Of a stretch of DNA of 26,112 nt, positions 1-6,759 are shown piece after piece. The translations under genes were made by a program, and so were the position numbers. The stretch spans positions 12,275 to 38,386 of the forward strand of contig PABM01000019.1 of NCBI GenBank assembly GCA_002702745.1. Direction: 5' to 3'. Origin of the DNA: Flavobacteriaceae bacterium (GTDB lineage Bacteria; Bacteroidota; Bacteroidia; Flavobacteriales; Flavobacteriaceae). Below the pieces are notes generated by a model, which made no database searches, was not told the DNA's origin, and saw nothing but the letters and a program-made list of their open reading frames with translations. Each line of letters opens with the position of its first letter. The stretch's first letter is position 1.

Positions 1-1455
1 CTTTTCAGTAACTATCTTGGAATCCTTAGATCTTCACACGCACATACAGCAATTGATATAATTAATGCCATTGAAAATGAAGTGCCTCATATAATTGAAG
101 ACTTTTCATATGACATCAACATTCCAAGGCAAAAAATTAGTCATAATCTACTCAAGTTAAGAGGATTCAAGAACTTTGATTTTGGTAAGCTATCCATGAG
201 ATATGATTTTCAATTAAATGACAGAAAAGAATATGATATTAGAAGAGGTGATAGAACGAGACCTGCACTTGATTTAAATCTTCAAACACATTCTCTAGCT
301 TTTGACCTTGAGTCAAAATTTGAGAATAATTCGAATTTGAAAGCTGGAATTTCTGCTAGATATCAAAAGAATTTTCCAGATCCATCAACTGGAGTTAAAA
401 GAATTATTCCTGATTATAAAAAATATGATTTTAGTTTATACTCAGTTTATGACACAAACTTTTCTGAAAATTGGTTTTTAGAAGCTGGAATTAGGTATGA
501 TTTTTCCCATATCGACGCATATAAATATTACAGAACATCACTTTGGGAAGCAAGAAATTATGATGAGCTATTCCCGGAATTTGTAGTTGAAGATCTAGGA
601 CTCAATATTCTTACAAATCCAAAATTTAATTTTCATAATATTTCATCTAACCTTGGTACAAGATATTCAATAAGCGAAAGTGAAAATATTTTCATTAACT
701 ACTCAATATCATCAAGAAAACCAAACCCATCTGAACTCTTTAGCGAGGGGCTACATCACTCATCCGCTCGAATTGAAATTGGTGACTTAAGCTTTAACCC
801 TGAAGTTGGGCATAATTTTTCTTTAACCTATGATTCTTCAAATGAAAAATCAAGTTTAAACGTTAATGCATTTGCTAATATTGTAGACGATTTTATATAT
901 ATGATTCCAGTTGGTTTAATGCCGACTATTGCTGGAGTTTTTCCTTATTGGGAGTACAAACAAGAAAATGCAAAATTATTTGGTTTTGATTTAAAATACG
1001 ACAGGCAATATTTTACCAATTTCTTTGTAGTACATCAGTTTTCAATTGTAAAAGGATATGAAAGGGCTAACGATAAACCTTTAATAAATATGCCTCCGGT
1101 AAATCTGAAAAACCAAATTTCGTACAATATTCCAAAGCTTAATAACTTGAACCTTTCTTTGGAAAGTGAATATGTTTTTAGGCAAAATGAGTACCCAAAT
1201 AATAATTTTGAGGTTTTTATCCCAACTGAAAATACATACAAGCTTTTAGACACAAGCACACCACCTAATGCATATCATTTATTAAACTTTGCATCTTCAA
1301 TAGCATTCAAAACAGAAAATGGTGGTAATTATAAAATAAATTTAAGAGTCGAGAACTTATTAAACAATCTGTATAAAAACTATCTAAATAGACTTAGGTA
1401 TTTTACTCATGAAATGGGTAGGAACATCATGCTTTCGGTTAGTTATAGCTACTAA
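1..1455 (+). CDS. TonB-dependent outer-membrane receptor, C-terminal part (5' end outside window)
   Basis: The reading frame is open from base 1 (first codons read LFSNYLGILRSS), so this is the C-terminal part, about 484 residues, of a longer protein that begins upstream; the GTG at 82 is internal. The visible part is a beta-barrel of alternating polar and aromatic strands and ends in the typical outer-membrane aromatic terminus (SVSYSY). Features typical of flavobacterial TonB receptors include a KLRGF stretch, an IRRGD segment and the late-barrel RVENLLNNLYKNYLNRLRYF region. The family takes up iron complexes, haem, vitamins or oligomers across the outer membrane using TonB energy. The plug domain and any TonB box lie outside the window, so the substrate cannot be assigned. 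The next gene has its own promoter and riboswitch, so the two are probably not one transcript unit. Family is sure, substrate unknown. Confidence 0.9.
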   Translation, partial: LFSNYLGILRSSHAHTAIDIINAIENEVPHIIEDFSYDINIPRQKISHNLLKLRGFKNFDFGKLSMRYDFQLNDRKEYDIRRGDRTRPALDLNLQTHSLAFDLESKFENNSNLKAGISARYQKNFPDPSTGVKRIIPDYKKYDFSLYSVYDTNFSENWFLEAGIRYDFSHIDAYKYYRTSLWEARNYDELFPEFVVEDLGLNILTNPKFNFHNISSNLGTRYSISESENIFINYSISSRKPNPSELFSEGLHHSSARIEIGDLSFNPEVGHNFSLTYDSSNEKSSLNVNAFANIVDDFIYMIPVGLMPTIAGVFPYWEYKQENAKLFGFDLKYDRQYFTNFFVVHQFSIVKGYERANDKPLINMPPVNLKNQISYNIPKLNNLNLSLESEYVFRQNEYPNNNFEVFIPTENTYKLLDTSTPPNAYHLLNFASSIAFKTENGGNYKINLRVENLLNNLYKNYLNRLRYFTHEMGRNIMLSVSYSY

Positions 1456-1472
1456 TTAATTACCAAAAATTG

Positions 1473-1480
1473 TATATTTG
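1473..1480 (+). promoter_or_regulatory. Promoter -7 box (TAnnTTTG) for the thiamin-regulated receptor
   Basis: TATATTTG matches the Bacteroidetes sigma-70-type -7 element TAnnTTTG. Transcription would start about 5 to 7 bases downstream, just before the riboswitch aptamer, which supports the call. I could not find a convincing -33 TTG at the usual spacing. The 11-mer TTGTATATTTG also occurs at the greA promoter (4202-4212). Confidence 0.65.
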
Positions 1481-1486
1481 TTTCAA

Positions 1487-1556
1487 ATAATAGGGGTGCT
1501 TTGAAGGCTGAGATTATACCCATTGAACCTGGAACAGGTAATGCTGTTTAGGAACT
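1487..1556 (+). ncRNA. TPP (thiamin pyrophosphate) riboswitch aptamer
   Basis: The conserved THI-element pieces appear in order: GGGGTGC at 1493-1499, CTGAGA at 1508-1513, ACCC at 1518-1521, GAACCTG at 1525-1531, then a CCTG/CAGG hairpin with a GAA loop (1528-1538), TAATGC at 1539-1544 and a TAGGAA closing segment at about 1549-1554. The CTGAGA segment holds the pyrimidine-binding bases of the aptamer and the second half the pyrophosphate helix. The outer P1 helix is not clean by eye, so the ends are approximate. It lies 60 bases upstream of a complete TonB-dependent receptor on the same strand. Known family behaviour is to lower expression when TPP is abundant. Confidence 0.93.
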
Positions 1557-1569
1557 TGATTTAATTTCA

Positions 1570-1609
1570 ATATAGTTTTTGTAGTTACTCCATATAATCA
1601 AAACTATAT
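1570..1609 (+). promoter_or_regulatory. Hairpin in front of the receptor start, putative riboswitch expression platform
   Basis: The arm ATATAGTTTTTG (1570-1581) pairs with CAAAACTATAT (1599-1609), giving an 11-bp stem with one bulged T and a loop of about 17 bases. The 3' arm ends five bases before the ATG at 1615. No T-run follows, so it is unlikely to be a terminator. Its position suggests that it hides the ribosome-landing region, which would make the TPP switch act on translation. The alternative (anti-sequestor) pairing was not identified. Confidence 0.55.
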
Positions 1610-1614
1610 ATTTC

Positions 1615-3735
1615 ATGAAAAAAATTGTGTTTGTTTTATTCGCTTTTAGCATATCGCTAAGTGCACAAGAATCTGTTGTTGATTCACTAGAGGTTCAAAA
1701 TTTAGAAGAAGTAATTGTTTCCTCAGTGAGGGTTAAAGACAATATCCCAATAGCATTTAATAATCTTTCTAAAGAAGAAATTTCAAAAAGGAATTTAGGT
1801 CAAGATATTCCAATTTTATTAAACTTTTTACCCAATGTAGTTACTACTTCGGATGCAGGAGCAGGTATTGGTTATACTGGCATTAGAATAAGAGGGGTTA
1901 ACTCACAGTCGACGAATGTTACTATCAATGGAATAACTTATAATGATGCAGAATCATTAGGAACATTCTGGGTCGATTTGCCTGATTTTTCGTCCTCTGT
2001 TGAAAACTTACAAGTTCAAAGAGGTATTGGAACTTCAGTTAACGGTTCGAGTGTCTTTGGAGCAAGTATAAATATTTTGACAGATAAAATTTCTCAAAAT
2101 CCATACTTCGAAAGTGCTAATACAATAGGAAGTTTTAATACTGTAAAAAACAACTTTAGATTCAGTACGGGTTTGTTAAACGAGTCTATTGAATTTTCGG
2201 GTAGACTTTCAAAAATAGATTCTGACGGATACATTGATAGAGCCTCATCAGATTTGAAATCTTATTTTCTTCAACTTTCATATAAGAAAAATAAAACATT
2301 ATTAAAGTTTTTAAATTTTGGTGGTCATGAAATAACCTATCAAGCTTGGAATGGTATTGATCTTCAGACTTTAGAAAACAATAGAACTTATAATCCATCC
2401 GGTCTTTATTATGATTTAAATGGAGAGGAAAGGTTTCATGAAAATGAAGTTGACAATTATAAGCAAGATCATTTTCAGTTTCATTGGACCCAGTCAATTT
2501 CTAATAATCTTTCATCAAATTTAGGGTTAAACCTTACAAATGGTAGCGGGTATTATGAGCAATATAATGAAAATGGAAGTGAAGATTTTATTACAAGAAA
2601 GTGGTTAGATAATCAGTTTTATGTAATTAATTATAATTTAAATTATCTAAAAAATAAAAATAACATAATTTTTGGCTCAACATATAGTGAATATAATGGT
2701 GATCACTTTGGAGAAACAATATGGTCTCAAAATTCAGGTGATATCGAATTTACAGATCTTTTCTATAATGGAAATGGTTTAAAAAAAGACTTTAGCAATT
2801 TTATAAAATCAATTTATAAAATTTCAAATGATATAAGTATTTATGCCGATTTACAATTTAGAAATATTGATTACAAGACATCTGGAAGTACTTCAAATAT
2901 TGACGAATTAGCTATAGATAAAAAATATTCTTTTTTTAATCCAAAAGCAGGATTTAATTATGATCTAAATAAAAAGAATAAAATCTATTTTTCACTTTCA
3001 AAGGCACACAGAGAACCAACTCGAAGCGATTTTGAAAACAATATCAATATTCAGCCAGAGGAATTAGTTGATTATGAATTAGGCTGGAAATACAATGCTG
3101 AAAAGTTTTTCTTTAACTCTAATCTCTACCATATGAGCTATAAAAATCAGTTGGTATTAACTGGGGCTATAGACGATGTCGGATCACCGATAAGAGAAAA
3201 CAGTGGTAAAAGTTATAGAATGGGTGTCGAGGTGGAGTCTGTATACAAGGCTACAAATAAATTAAATATTTCTGCAAATATTAGTTTCAGTGAAAACAAA
3301 AATATAGATTATAAGACCAACTTTAATGGAGTAATTACTAACTGGGGTAATACTGAAATTTCATTTTCACCAAACATAGTTTCTTCAGTAGGCATACTAT
3401 ATAATGCATCTGATGATTTAACTTTTACAATCTATAATAAGTTAGTTGGGGATCAGTATATGAGTAATACCGAATCAGTAATATCAAAACTTAGCTCTTA
3501 TTCTACGACAGATTTAAACATATTGTATAAGATTAAAAACTCAAGTTACTTTAGTGAGATTATCATTACTGCAATGCTAAATAATATTTTTAATAAAGAA
3601 TATGCCTCTAATGGCTATTATTATACTTACGATGACACTTGGTCAGATCCAAATATTATTACAACCATTGAGGGAACAGGTTATTATCCTCAAGCAAAAA
3701 GAAATTTTTTACTTGGGTTTACTTTTAAACTTTAA
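1615..3735 (+). CDS. TonB-dependent receptor, predicted outer-membrane thiamin (or precursor) transporter
   Basis: A complete 706-residue TonB-dependent receptor. It has a signal peptide (MKKIVFVLFAFSISLSAQ, cleavage likely near residue 17), a TonB-box-like segment LEEVIVSS at about 30-37, a plug domain at about 40-155 (with IRIRGVNSQ and a late SVFGASINILT segment), and then a 22-strand-type beta-barrel ending in GFTFKL. The substrate call comes from the TPP riboswitch in its leader. TPP-controlled TonB receptors are known in Bacteroidetes as thiamin outer-membrane receptors (described as Omr1/OMthi). No inner-membrane partner such as PnuT lies nearby. Its stop codon shares the four bases TTAA with the stop of the convergent next gene. 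The ATG is chosen because it opens the signal peptide and sits directly after the leader hairpin. Substrate is inferred; family is certain. Confidence 0.9.
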   Translation: MKKIVFVLFAFSISLSAQESVVDSLEVQNLEEVIVSSVRVKDNIPIAFNNLSKEEISKRNLGQDIPILLNFLPNVVTTSDAGAGIGYTGIRIRGVNSQSTNVTINGITYNDAESLGTFWVDLPDFSSSVENLQVQRGIGTSVNGSSVFGASINILTDKISQNPYFESANTIGSFNTVKNNFRFSTGLLNESIEFSGRLSKIDSDGYIDRASSDLKSYFLQLSYKKNKTLLKFLNFGGHEITYQAWNGIDLQTLENNRTYNPSGLYYDLNGEERFHENEVDNYKQDHFQFHWTQSISNNLSSNLGLNLTNGSGYYEQYNENGSEDFITRKWLDNQFYVINYNLNYLKNKNNIIFGSTYSEYNGDHFGETIWSQNSGDIEFTDLFYNGNGLKKDFSNFIKSIYKISNDISIYADLQFRNIDYKTSGSTSNIDELAIDKKYSFFNPKAGFNYDLNKKNKIYFSLSKAHREPTRSDFENNINIQPEELVDYELGWKYNAEKFFFNSNLYHMSYKNQLVLTGAIDDVGSPIRENSGKSYRMGVEVESVYKATNKLNISANISFSENKNIDYKTNFNGVITNWGNTEISFSPNIVSSVGILYNASDDLTFTIYNKLVGDQYMSNTESVISKLSSYSTTDLNILYKIKNSSYFSEIIITAMLNNIFNKEYASNGYYYTYDDTWSDPNIITTIEGTGYYPQAKRNFLLGFTFKL

Positions 3736-4163
3736 AAACTAGTAATTATTAAAATACTTCCGTTTGGTTCAACCCTGTAGGGTTTTAGAGAACATGTTAA
3801 GGCTATTCCAATAGACTGTCCAGTGATTAGACTATAGGTATTCTGTTCTGCACAACCAGATGTTGCTTCTAACCCATTAATGCTTAAAGTTGAGCAAGGA
3901 AGGTTTGTTTGGTTTGGATCTGCAGCATCCCAAGCTAGAAAACCTGTTCCAGAATTTACAACAATTAGTCCTCCATTTCCAACATTTGGAATATAAACTG
4001 AATTACTGATAAAATTAAGCTCATTATACTGAGGTAAATTTAAATTTACCTCATAATATATATCCAAATTAAGAAGAAAATTACATCTAGAATCATTAAC
4101 ATCTTTAACACATCCAATAATTAATAAAAATAAGGTACAGTATAATAAATAAACTCGCTTCAC
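3732..4163 (-). CDS. Small lipoprotein with degenerate Rieske-like domain
   Basis: 143 residues starting at GTG. A short hydrophobic leader ends in a lipobox (LIIGC, Cys18), so it is a predicted lipoprotein. The rest resembles the small flavobacterial lipoproteins with a Rieske-type fold: a GGLIVVNSGTGFLAWDAADP segment, then CSTLSINGLEA, a Cys near TSGCAEQ, YSLITGQ, and a closing LKPYRVEPNG strand. The Cys-X-His and Cys-X-X-His ligands of a true [2Fe-2S] centre are absent; the positions carry Asp-Pro, Ser-Thr and Ala-Glu instead, so a cluster is unlikely. It lies divergent to greA and convergent to the thiamin receptor, sharing TTAA for both stops. The fold call is from memory of similar proteins and is moderate; function is unknown. 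Confidence 0.7.
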   Translation of the reverse strand: MKRVYLLYCTLFLLIIGCVKDVNDSRCNFLLNLDIYYEVNLNLPQYNELNFISNSVYIPNVGNGGLIVVNSGTGFLAWDAADPNQTNLPCSTLSINGLEATSGCAEQNTYSLITGQSIGIALTCSLKPYRVEPNGSILIITSF

Positions 4164-4204
4164 CTGTTAAAAATACAATAAATATGTATGATTTAAATAT
4201 TTTG

Positions 4205-4212
4205 TATATTTG
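4205..4212 (+). promoter_or_regulatory. Promoter -7 box (TAnnTTTG) of greA
   Basis: TATATTTG in the greA/lipoprotein intergenic gap, 64 bases before the greA ATG. Transcription would start at about 4217-4219, right at the foot of the hairpin at 4220-4235. The flanking 11-mer is identical to that at 1470-1480. No good -33 element is seen. Confidence 0.65.
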
Positions 4213-4219
4213 AGATAGG

Positions 4220-4245
4220 TCTCGTGAAAGCGAGATTTTTCTTTT
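4220..4245 (+). terminator. Terminator-like hairpin in the greA leader (possible attenuator)
   Basis: TCTCGT (4220-4225) pairs with GCGAGA (4230-4235), with a T-G wobble closing a GAAA tetraloop. TTTTTCTTTT follows at once (4236-4245). This is the form of an intrinsic terminator, but it sits between the greA promoter and greA, and the gene upstream is divergent, so there is no incoming transcript to end. Either it attenuates greA or it is a 5' stabilising hairpin. An AGGAG at 4248-4252 lies 23 bases before the ATG, too far to be a normal ribosome site. Confidence 0.6.
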
Positions 4246-4275
4246 ATAGGAGAAACAAAACAAAAAAACATTGAT

Positions 4276-4749
4276 ATGAGTAAAATTTCATATTACACTG
4301 CTGAAGGTCTACAAAAATTAAAAGAAGAATTAAATCATCTTAAAGATGTAGAAAGGCCAAATGCATCGAATGCTATTGCAGAAGCAAGAGATAAAGGAGA
4401 TTTAAGTGAAAACGCTGAGTATGATGCTGCAAAAGAAGCTCAAGGTATGCTAGAAATGAGAATTTCAAAATTAGAAGAAACTCTTTCAAACGCTCGAGTT
4501 ATTGACGAATCTCAACTTGATAATTCCAAAGTTCTAGTGTTATCTAAGGTTAAAATTAGGAATCAAGTTAATGGTGTGGTGATGGATTACACGCTTGTTG
4601 CTGATGGAGAAGCTGATTTGGCCAAGGGAAAAATTTCTGTAAACTCTCCGATTGGGAAAGGTTTATTAGGCAAATCAGTTGGAGAAATTGCTCAAATAAA
4701 CGTTCCAAGCGGGATTATTAACTTTGAAATAGTTGAAATTAGTCGATAA
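4276..4749 (+). CDS. greA: Transcription elongation factor GreA
   Basis: 157 residues, the standard GreA length. It rescues backtracked RNA polymerase by stimulating cleavage of the extruded RNA 3' end through the secondary channel. The N-terminal coiled coil (about 1-75) carries the acidic tip GDLSENAEYD, with Asp42 and Glu45 at the positions of the catalytic acids of E. coli GreA. The C-terminal FKBP-like domain holds VADGEADLAKGKISVNSPIGKG... and closes with VPSGIINFEIVEI. The next gene starts directly after the stop, so greA and the HIT gene form one unit. It is led by a TAnnTTTG promoter and a terminator-like hairpin, which may give leader attenuation. Confidence 0.97.
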   Translation: MSKISYYTAEGLQKLKEELNHLKDVERPNASNAIAEARDKGDLSENAEYDAAKEAQGMLEMRISKLEETLSNARVIDESQLDNSKVLVLSKVKIRNQVNGVVMDYTLVADGEADLAKGKISVNSPIGKGLLGKSVGEIAQINVPSGIINFEIVEISR

Positions 4750-5148
4750 ATGTCTACAATTTTCAGTAAAATTATTGATGGCGAAATTCCTTGTTACAAA
4801 GTAGCAGAAAACGATGATTTTTTAGCCTTTCTCGATATCAATCCAAATTCTATAGGTCACACACTCTGTATTCCTAAAAGAGAGGTAGACGATATTCTTG
4901 ATTTAGACGAGACAACTTATAAAAACTTAATGTTGTTTTCTAGAAAAGTTGCTAAATCCATAAAACAAGTTGTTGAATGTAAAAAGGTTTCTATTTCTAT
5001 AATTGGTTTAGAAGTTCCCCACGTACACGTTCATCTAATTCCAATAAATGAAATGAAAGATGCTAATTTTTCAAATAAAGTAAGCTTATCACTTTCAGAT
5101 TTTAAAGAAACCGCAAGATTAATTTCAAATTCATTCAATTCCCTTTAA
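4750..5148 (+). CDS. HIT-family nucleotide hydrolase/transferase-like protein
   Basis: 132 residues with the histidine triad HVHVHL (His91, His93, His95), in which the middle or last His acts in phosphoramidate/nucleotidyl chemistry. The N-terminal IFSKIIDGEIPCYKV and the FLDINPNSIGHTLCIPK segment match the Hint branch of the HIT superfamily, whose members hydrolyse adenosine-5'-phosphoramidates. The ATG follows the greA stop with no gap, so it is cotranscribed with greA, an arrangement common in Flavobacteriia. Its 3' end overlaps the convergent histidine kinase gene by 18 bases. The physiological substrate cannot be told from sequence. Confidence 0.93.
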   Translation: MSTIFSKIIDGEIPCYKVAENDDFLAFLDINPNSIGHTLCIPKREVDDILDLDETTYKNLMLFSRKVAKSIKQVVECKKVSISIIGLEVPHVHVHLIPINEMKDANFSNKVSLSLSDFKETARLISNSFNSL

Positions 5149-6270
5149 TTTAATCATCATTTTTGTTCCTTGACCGATTGTGGATTCTTCAACCTTTATT
5201 TCCCCATTATGATATTCCTCTATAATTCTTTTACTAAGCGATAGACCTAAACCCCAACCTCTTTCTTTTGTTGTGATCCCAGGGTTAAAAATTTTATTTC
5301 TTACAGATTTTTTTATTCCAACTCCGTTATCTACGATAAATATTTTCACGTATTCATTAACTTTTGACACTCTTACGTTAACTTTGCCTTTTTCTTTGAT
5401 TGCGTCAATACTATTTTTAATGATATTTTCTAGACTCCAACTGAATAATTGTTTATTCAAATAAACATAGATTTCTTGTTTTGAATTATCAAATTCTAAA
5501 TTGATCTTTTTACTTAATCTTGATCTTAAATAATCAATTGTTTTTTCAATTTCATCATATATGTTAGCCTTGTCTAATTTTGGTTTTGAACCAATCTTAT
5601 TGAATCTTTCAGAAATAATATTTAGACGTTGTAAATCTTTTTCAACTTCTTTTAAATATTTTTTTTCACTAGGTTTATTTTTTAAAAGTTCTATCCAACC
5701 CATAAGTGAAGTAAGGGGAGTCCCAATTTGATGGGCGGTCTCTTTAGCCATACCAGACCATAATAAATTCATTTCTGCAATTTTTGAACTTCTAAAAAAT
5801 AAAAAGGCAATAAAACCAAATAACCCAGCTATTATAAGAAGAGCAGCAGGATAAAATTTAAGTTTATTTAGCAAATTTGAATTTCCATAATACAAAGTTG
5901 AAATATGATTTCCAGACAAATAAATTTTTATAGGTTCATTTTCTAAGCTAAATTTTTTAATCAAATTATTTATTTGTAGGGAATCAGACCTATTTAAATT
6001 ATCAATATTATTAATTTCAATATCACCATTATTATCGACTTTAATCATTGGTGTTGTTTTGTTTTTTTTAAGAACTTCTAATGTTAGATTTGAAATTTCC
6101 CCCTCAATATCAATAAGTTCTAATGTTGCTAATGACCACAACTCCATCTTATTTCTTTCCTCAGTTTTAAAGTTCTGAACAAAAACATAAGTATTCCATA
6201 AAATAAACGACACAATAATTGACGATAAAAGTATTATCAACCAATTATTATTGTTTTTATTATTTTTCAT
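5131..6270 (-). CDS. Orphan membrane sensor histidine kinase
   Basis: 379 residues. A membrane segment at about 10-30, a periplasmic sensor region of about 110 residues with no recognisable fold, a second membrane segment at about 140-159, then a cytoplasmic kinase. The H box is KETAHQIGTPLTSL, with the phospho-acceptor His180. The usual acidic residue after His is Gln here (HQ instead of HE/HD). The ATPase domain has an N box (ENIIKNSIDAI, Asn286), a G1 box DNGVGI (314-319), an F-box-like IFNPGITTK and a G2 box GWGLGLSLS (338-346). No response regulator is adjacent, so the partner is unknown. It converges on and overlaps the HIT gene by 18 bases and is divergent from the DUF3127 gene. Kinase identity is firm; signal is unknown. 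Confidence 0.93.
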   Translation of the reverse strand: MKNNKNNNNWLIILLSSIIVSFILWNTYVFVQNFKTEERNKMELWSLATLELIDIEGEISNLTLEVLKKNKTTPMIKVDNNGDIEINNIDNLNRSDSLQINNLIKKFSLENEPIKIYLSGNHISTLYYGNSNLLNKLKFYPAALLIIAGLFGFIAFLFFRSSKIAEMNLLWSGMAKETAHQIGTPLTSLMGWIELLKNKPSEKKYLKEVEKDLQRLNIISERFNKIGSKPKLDKANIYDEIEKTIDYLRSRLSKKINLEFDNSKQEIYVYLNKQLFSWSLENIIKNSIDAIKEKGKVNVRVSKVNEYVKIFIVDNGVGIKKSVRNKIFNPGITTKERGWGLGLSLSKRIIEEYHNGEIKVEESTIGQGTKMMIKLKGIE

Positions 6271-6378
6271 TGAAATTTAGACTTAGTGATATTAAATATA
6301 ATTAGTTAATATATAAATTAAACTTCAATAATTCTTATTTATTATCTATCTTCATATTTACTATAAAAATTAATAAAT

Positions 6379-6756
6379 ATGGAAGTACAAGGGTCAATCA
6401 AGGTTATAGGAGAAGTTCAAGAAATCAGTGCGACATTTAAAAAAAGAGAATTAGTTGTTTCAACTGATGAACAATACCCTCAAACACTATCCATCGAATT
6501 TATCCAAGATAAAACTGATCTATTAAACAAATTTGAGATTGGTCAAAACGTTAAGGTTGGCATTAATTTAAGAGGAAGAGAATGGGAGAATCCACAAACA
6601 AAGGAAATAAAATATTTTAATTCAATTCAAGGGTGGAAAATTGAATTTTTAGAAAATTCTAATTCTGATGATGACTTACCCCCACTCGACAATTTAAGTC
6701 CATTTGAGCCTGCATCTGAAACAAATGATGAAGACTTGGATGATCTTCCCTTCTAA
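6379..6756 (+). CDS. DUF3127 OB-fold protein with SSB-like C-terminal tip
   Basis: 125 residues. The N-terminal ~95 residues match the Bacteroidetes DUF3127 family, which resembles a small OB-fold: GSIKVIGEVQEIS, then RELVVSTDEQYPQTLSIEF, then INLRGREWENP...YFNSIQGWKIE. After it comes an acidic, low-complexity tail (SDDDLPPLDN... to the end) whose last residues are DDLPF, closely resembling the DDDIPF tip by which single-stranded DNA-binding protein recruits repair and replication proteins. It is led by a 108-base AT-rich gap shared with the divergent histidine kinase; I see no clear TAnnTTTG box there. The PPK2 gene begins 3 bases after its stop. A DNA-binding or SSB-mimic role is inference. 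Confidence 0.88.
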   Translation: MEVQGSIKVIGEVQEISATFKKRELVVSTDEQYPQTLSIEFIQDKTDLLNKFEIGQNVKVGINLRGREWENPQTKEIKYFNSIQGWKIEFLENSNSDDDLPPLDNLSPFEPASETNDEDLDDLPF

Positions 6757-6759
6757 ATT

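Noticed and set aside
2186..2497. 103-codon minus-strand frame inside the thiamin receptor gene
   Set aside because: Shadow of the receptor barrel reading frame; no recognisable domain and no promoter or spacing that would suit a gene.
4220..4245. Hairpin as terminator of an upstream gene
   Set aside because: The gene upstream is divergent and the nearest same-strand gene ends at 3735 with an opposed gene between, so there is no upstream transcript to end here.
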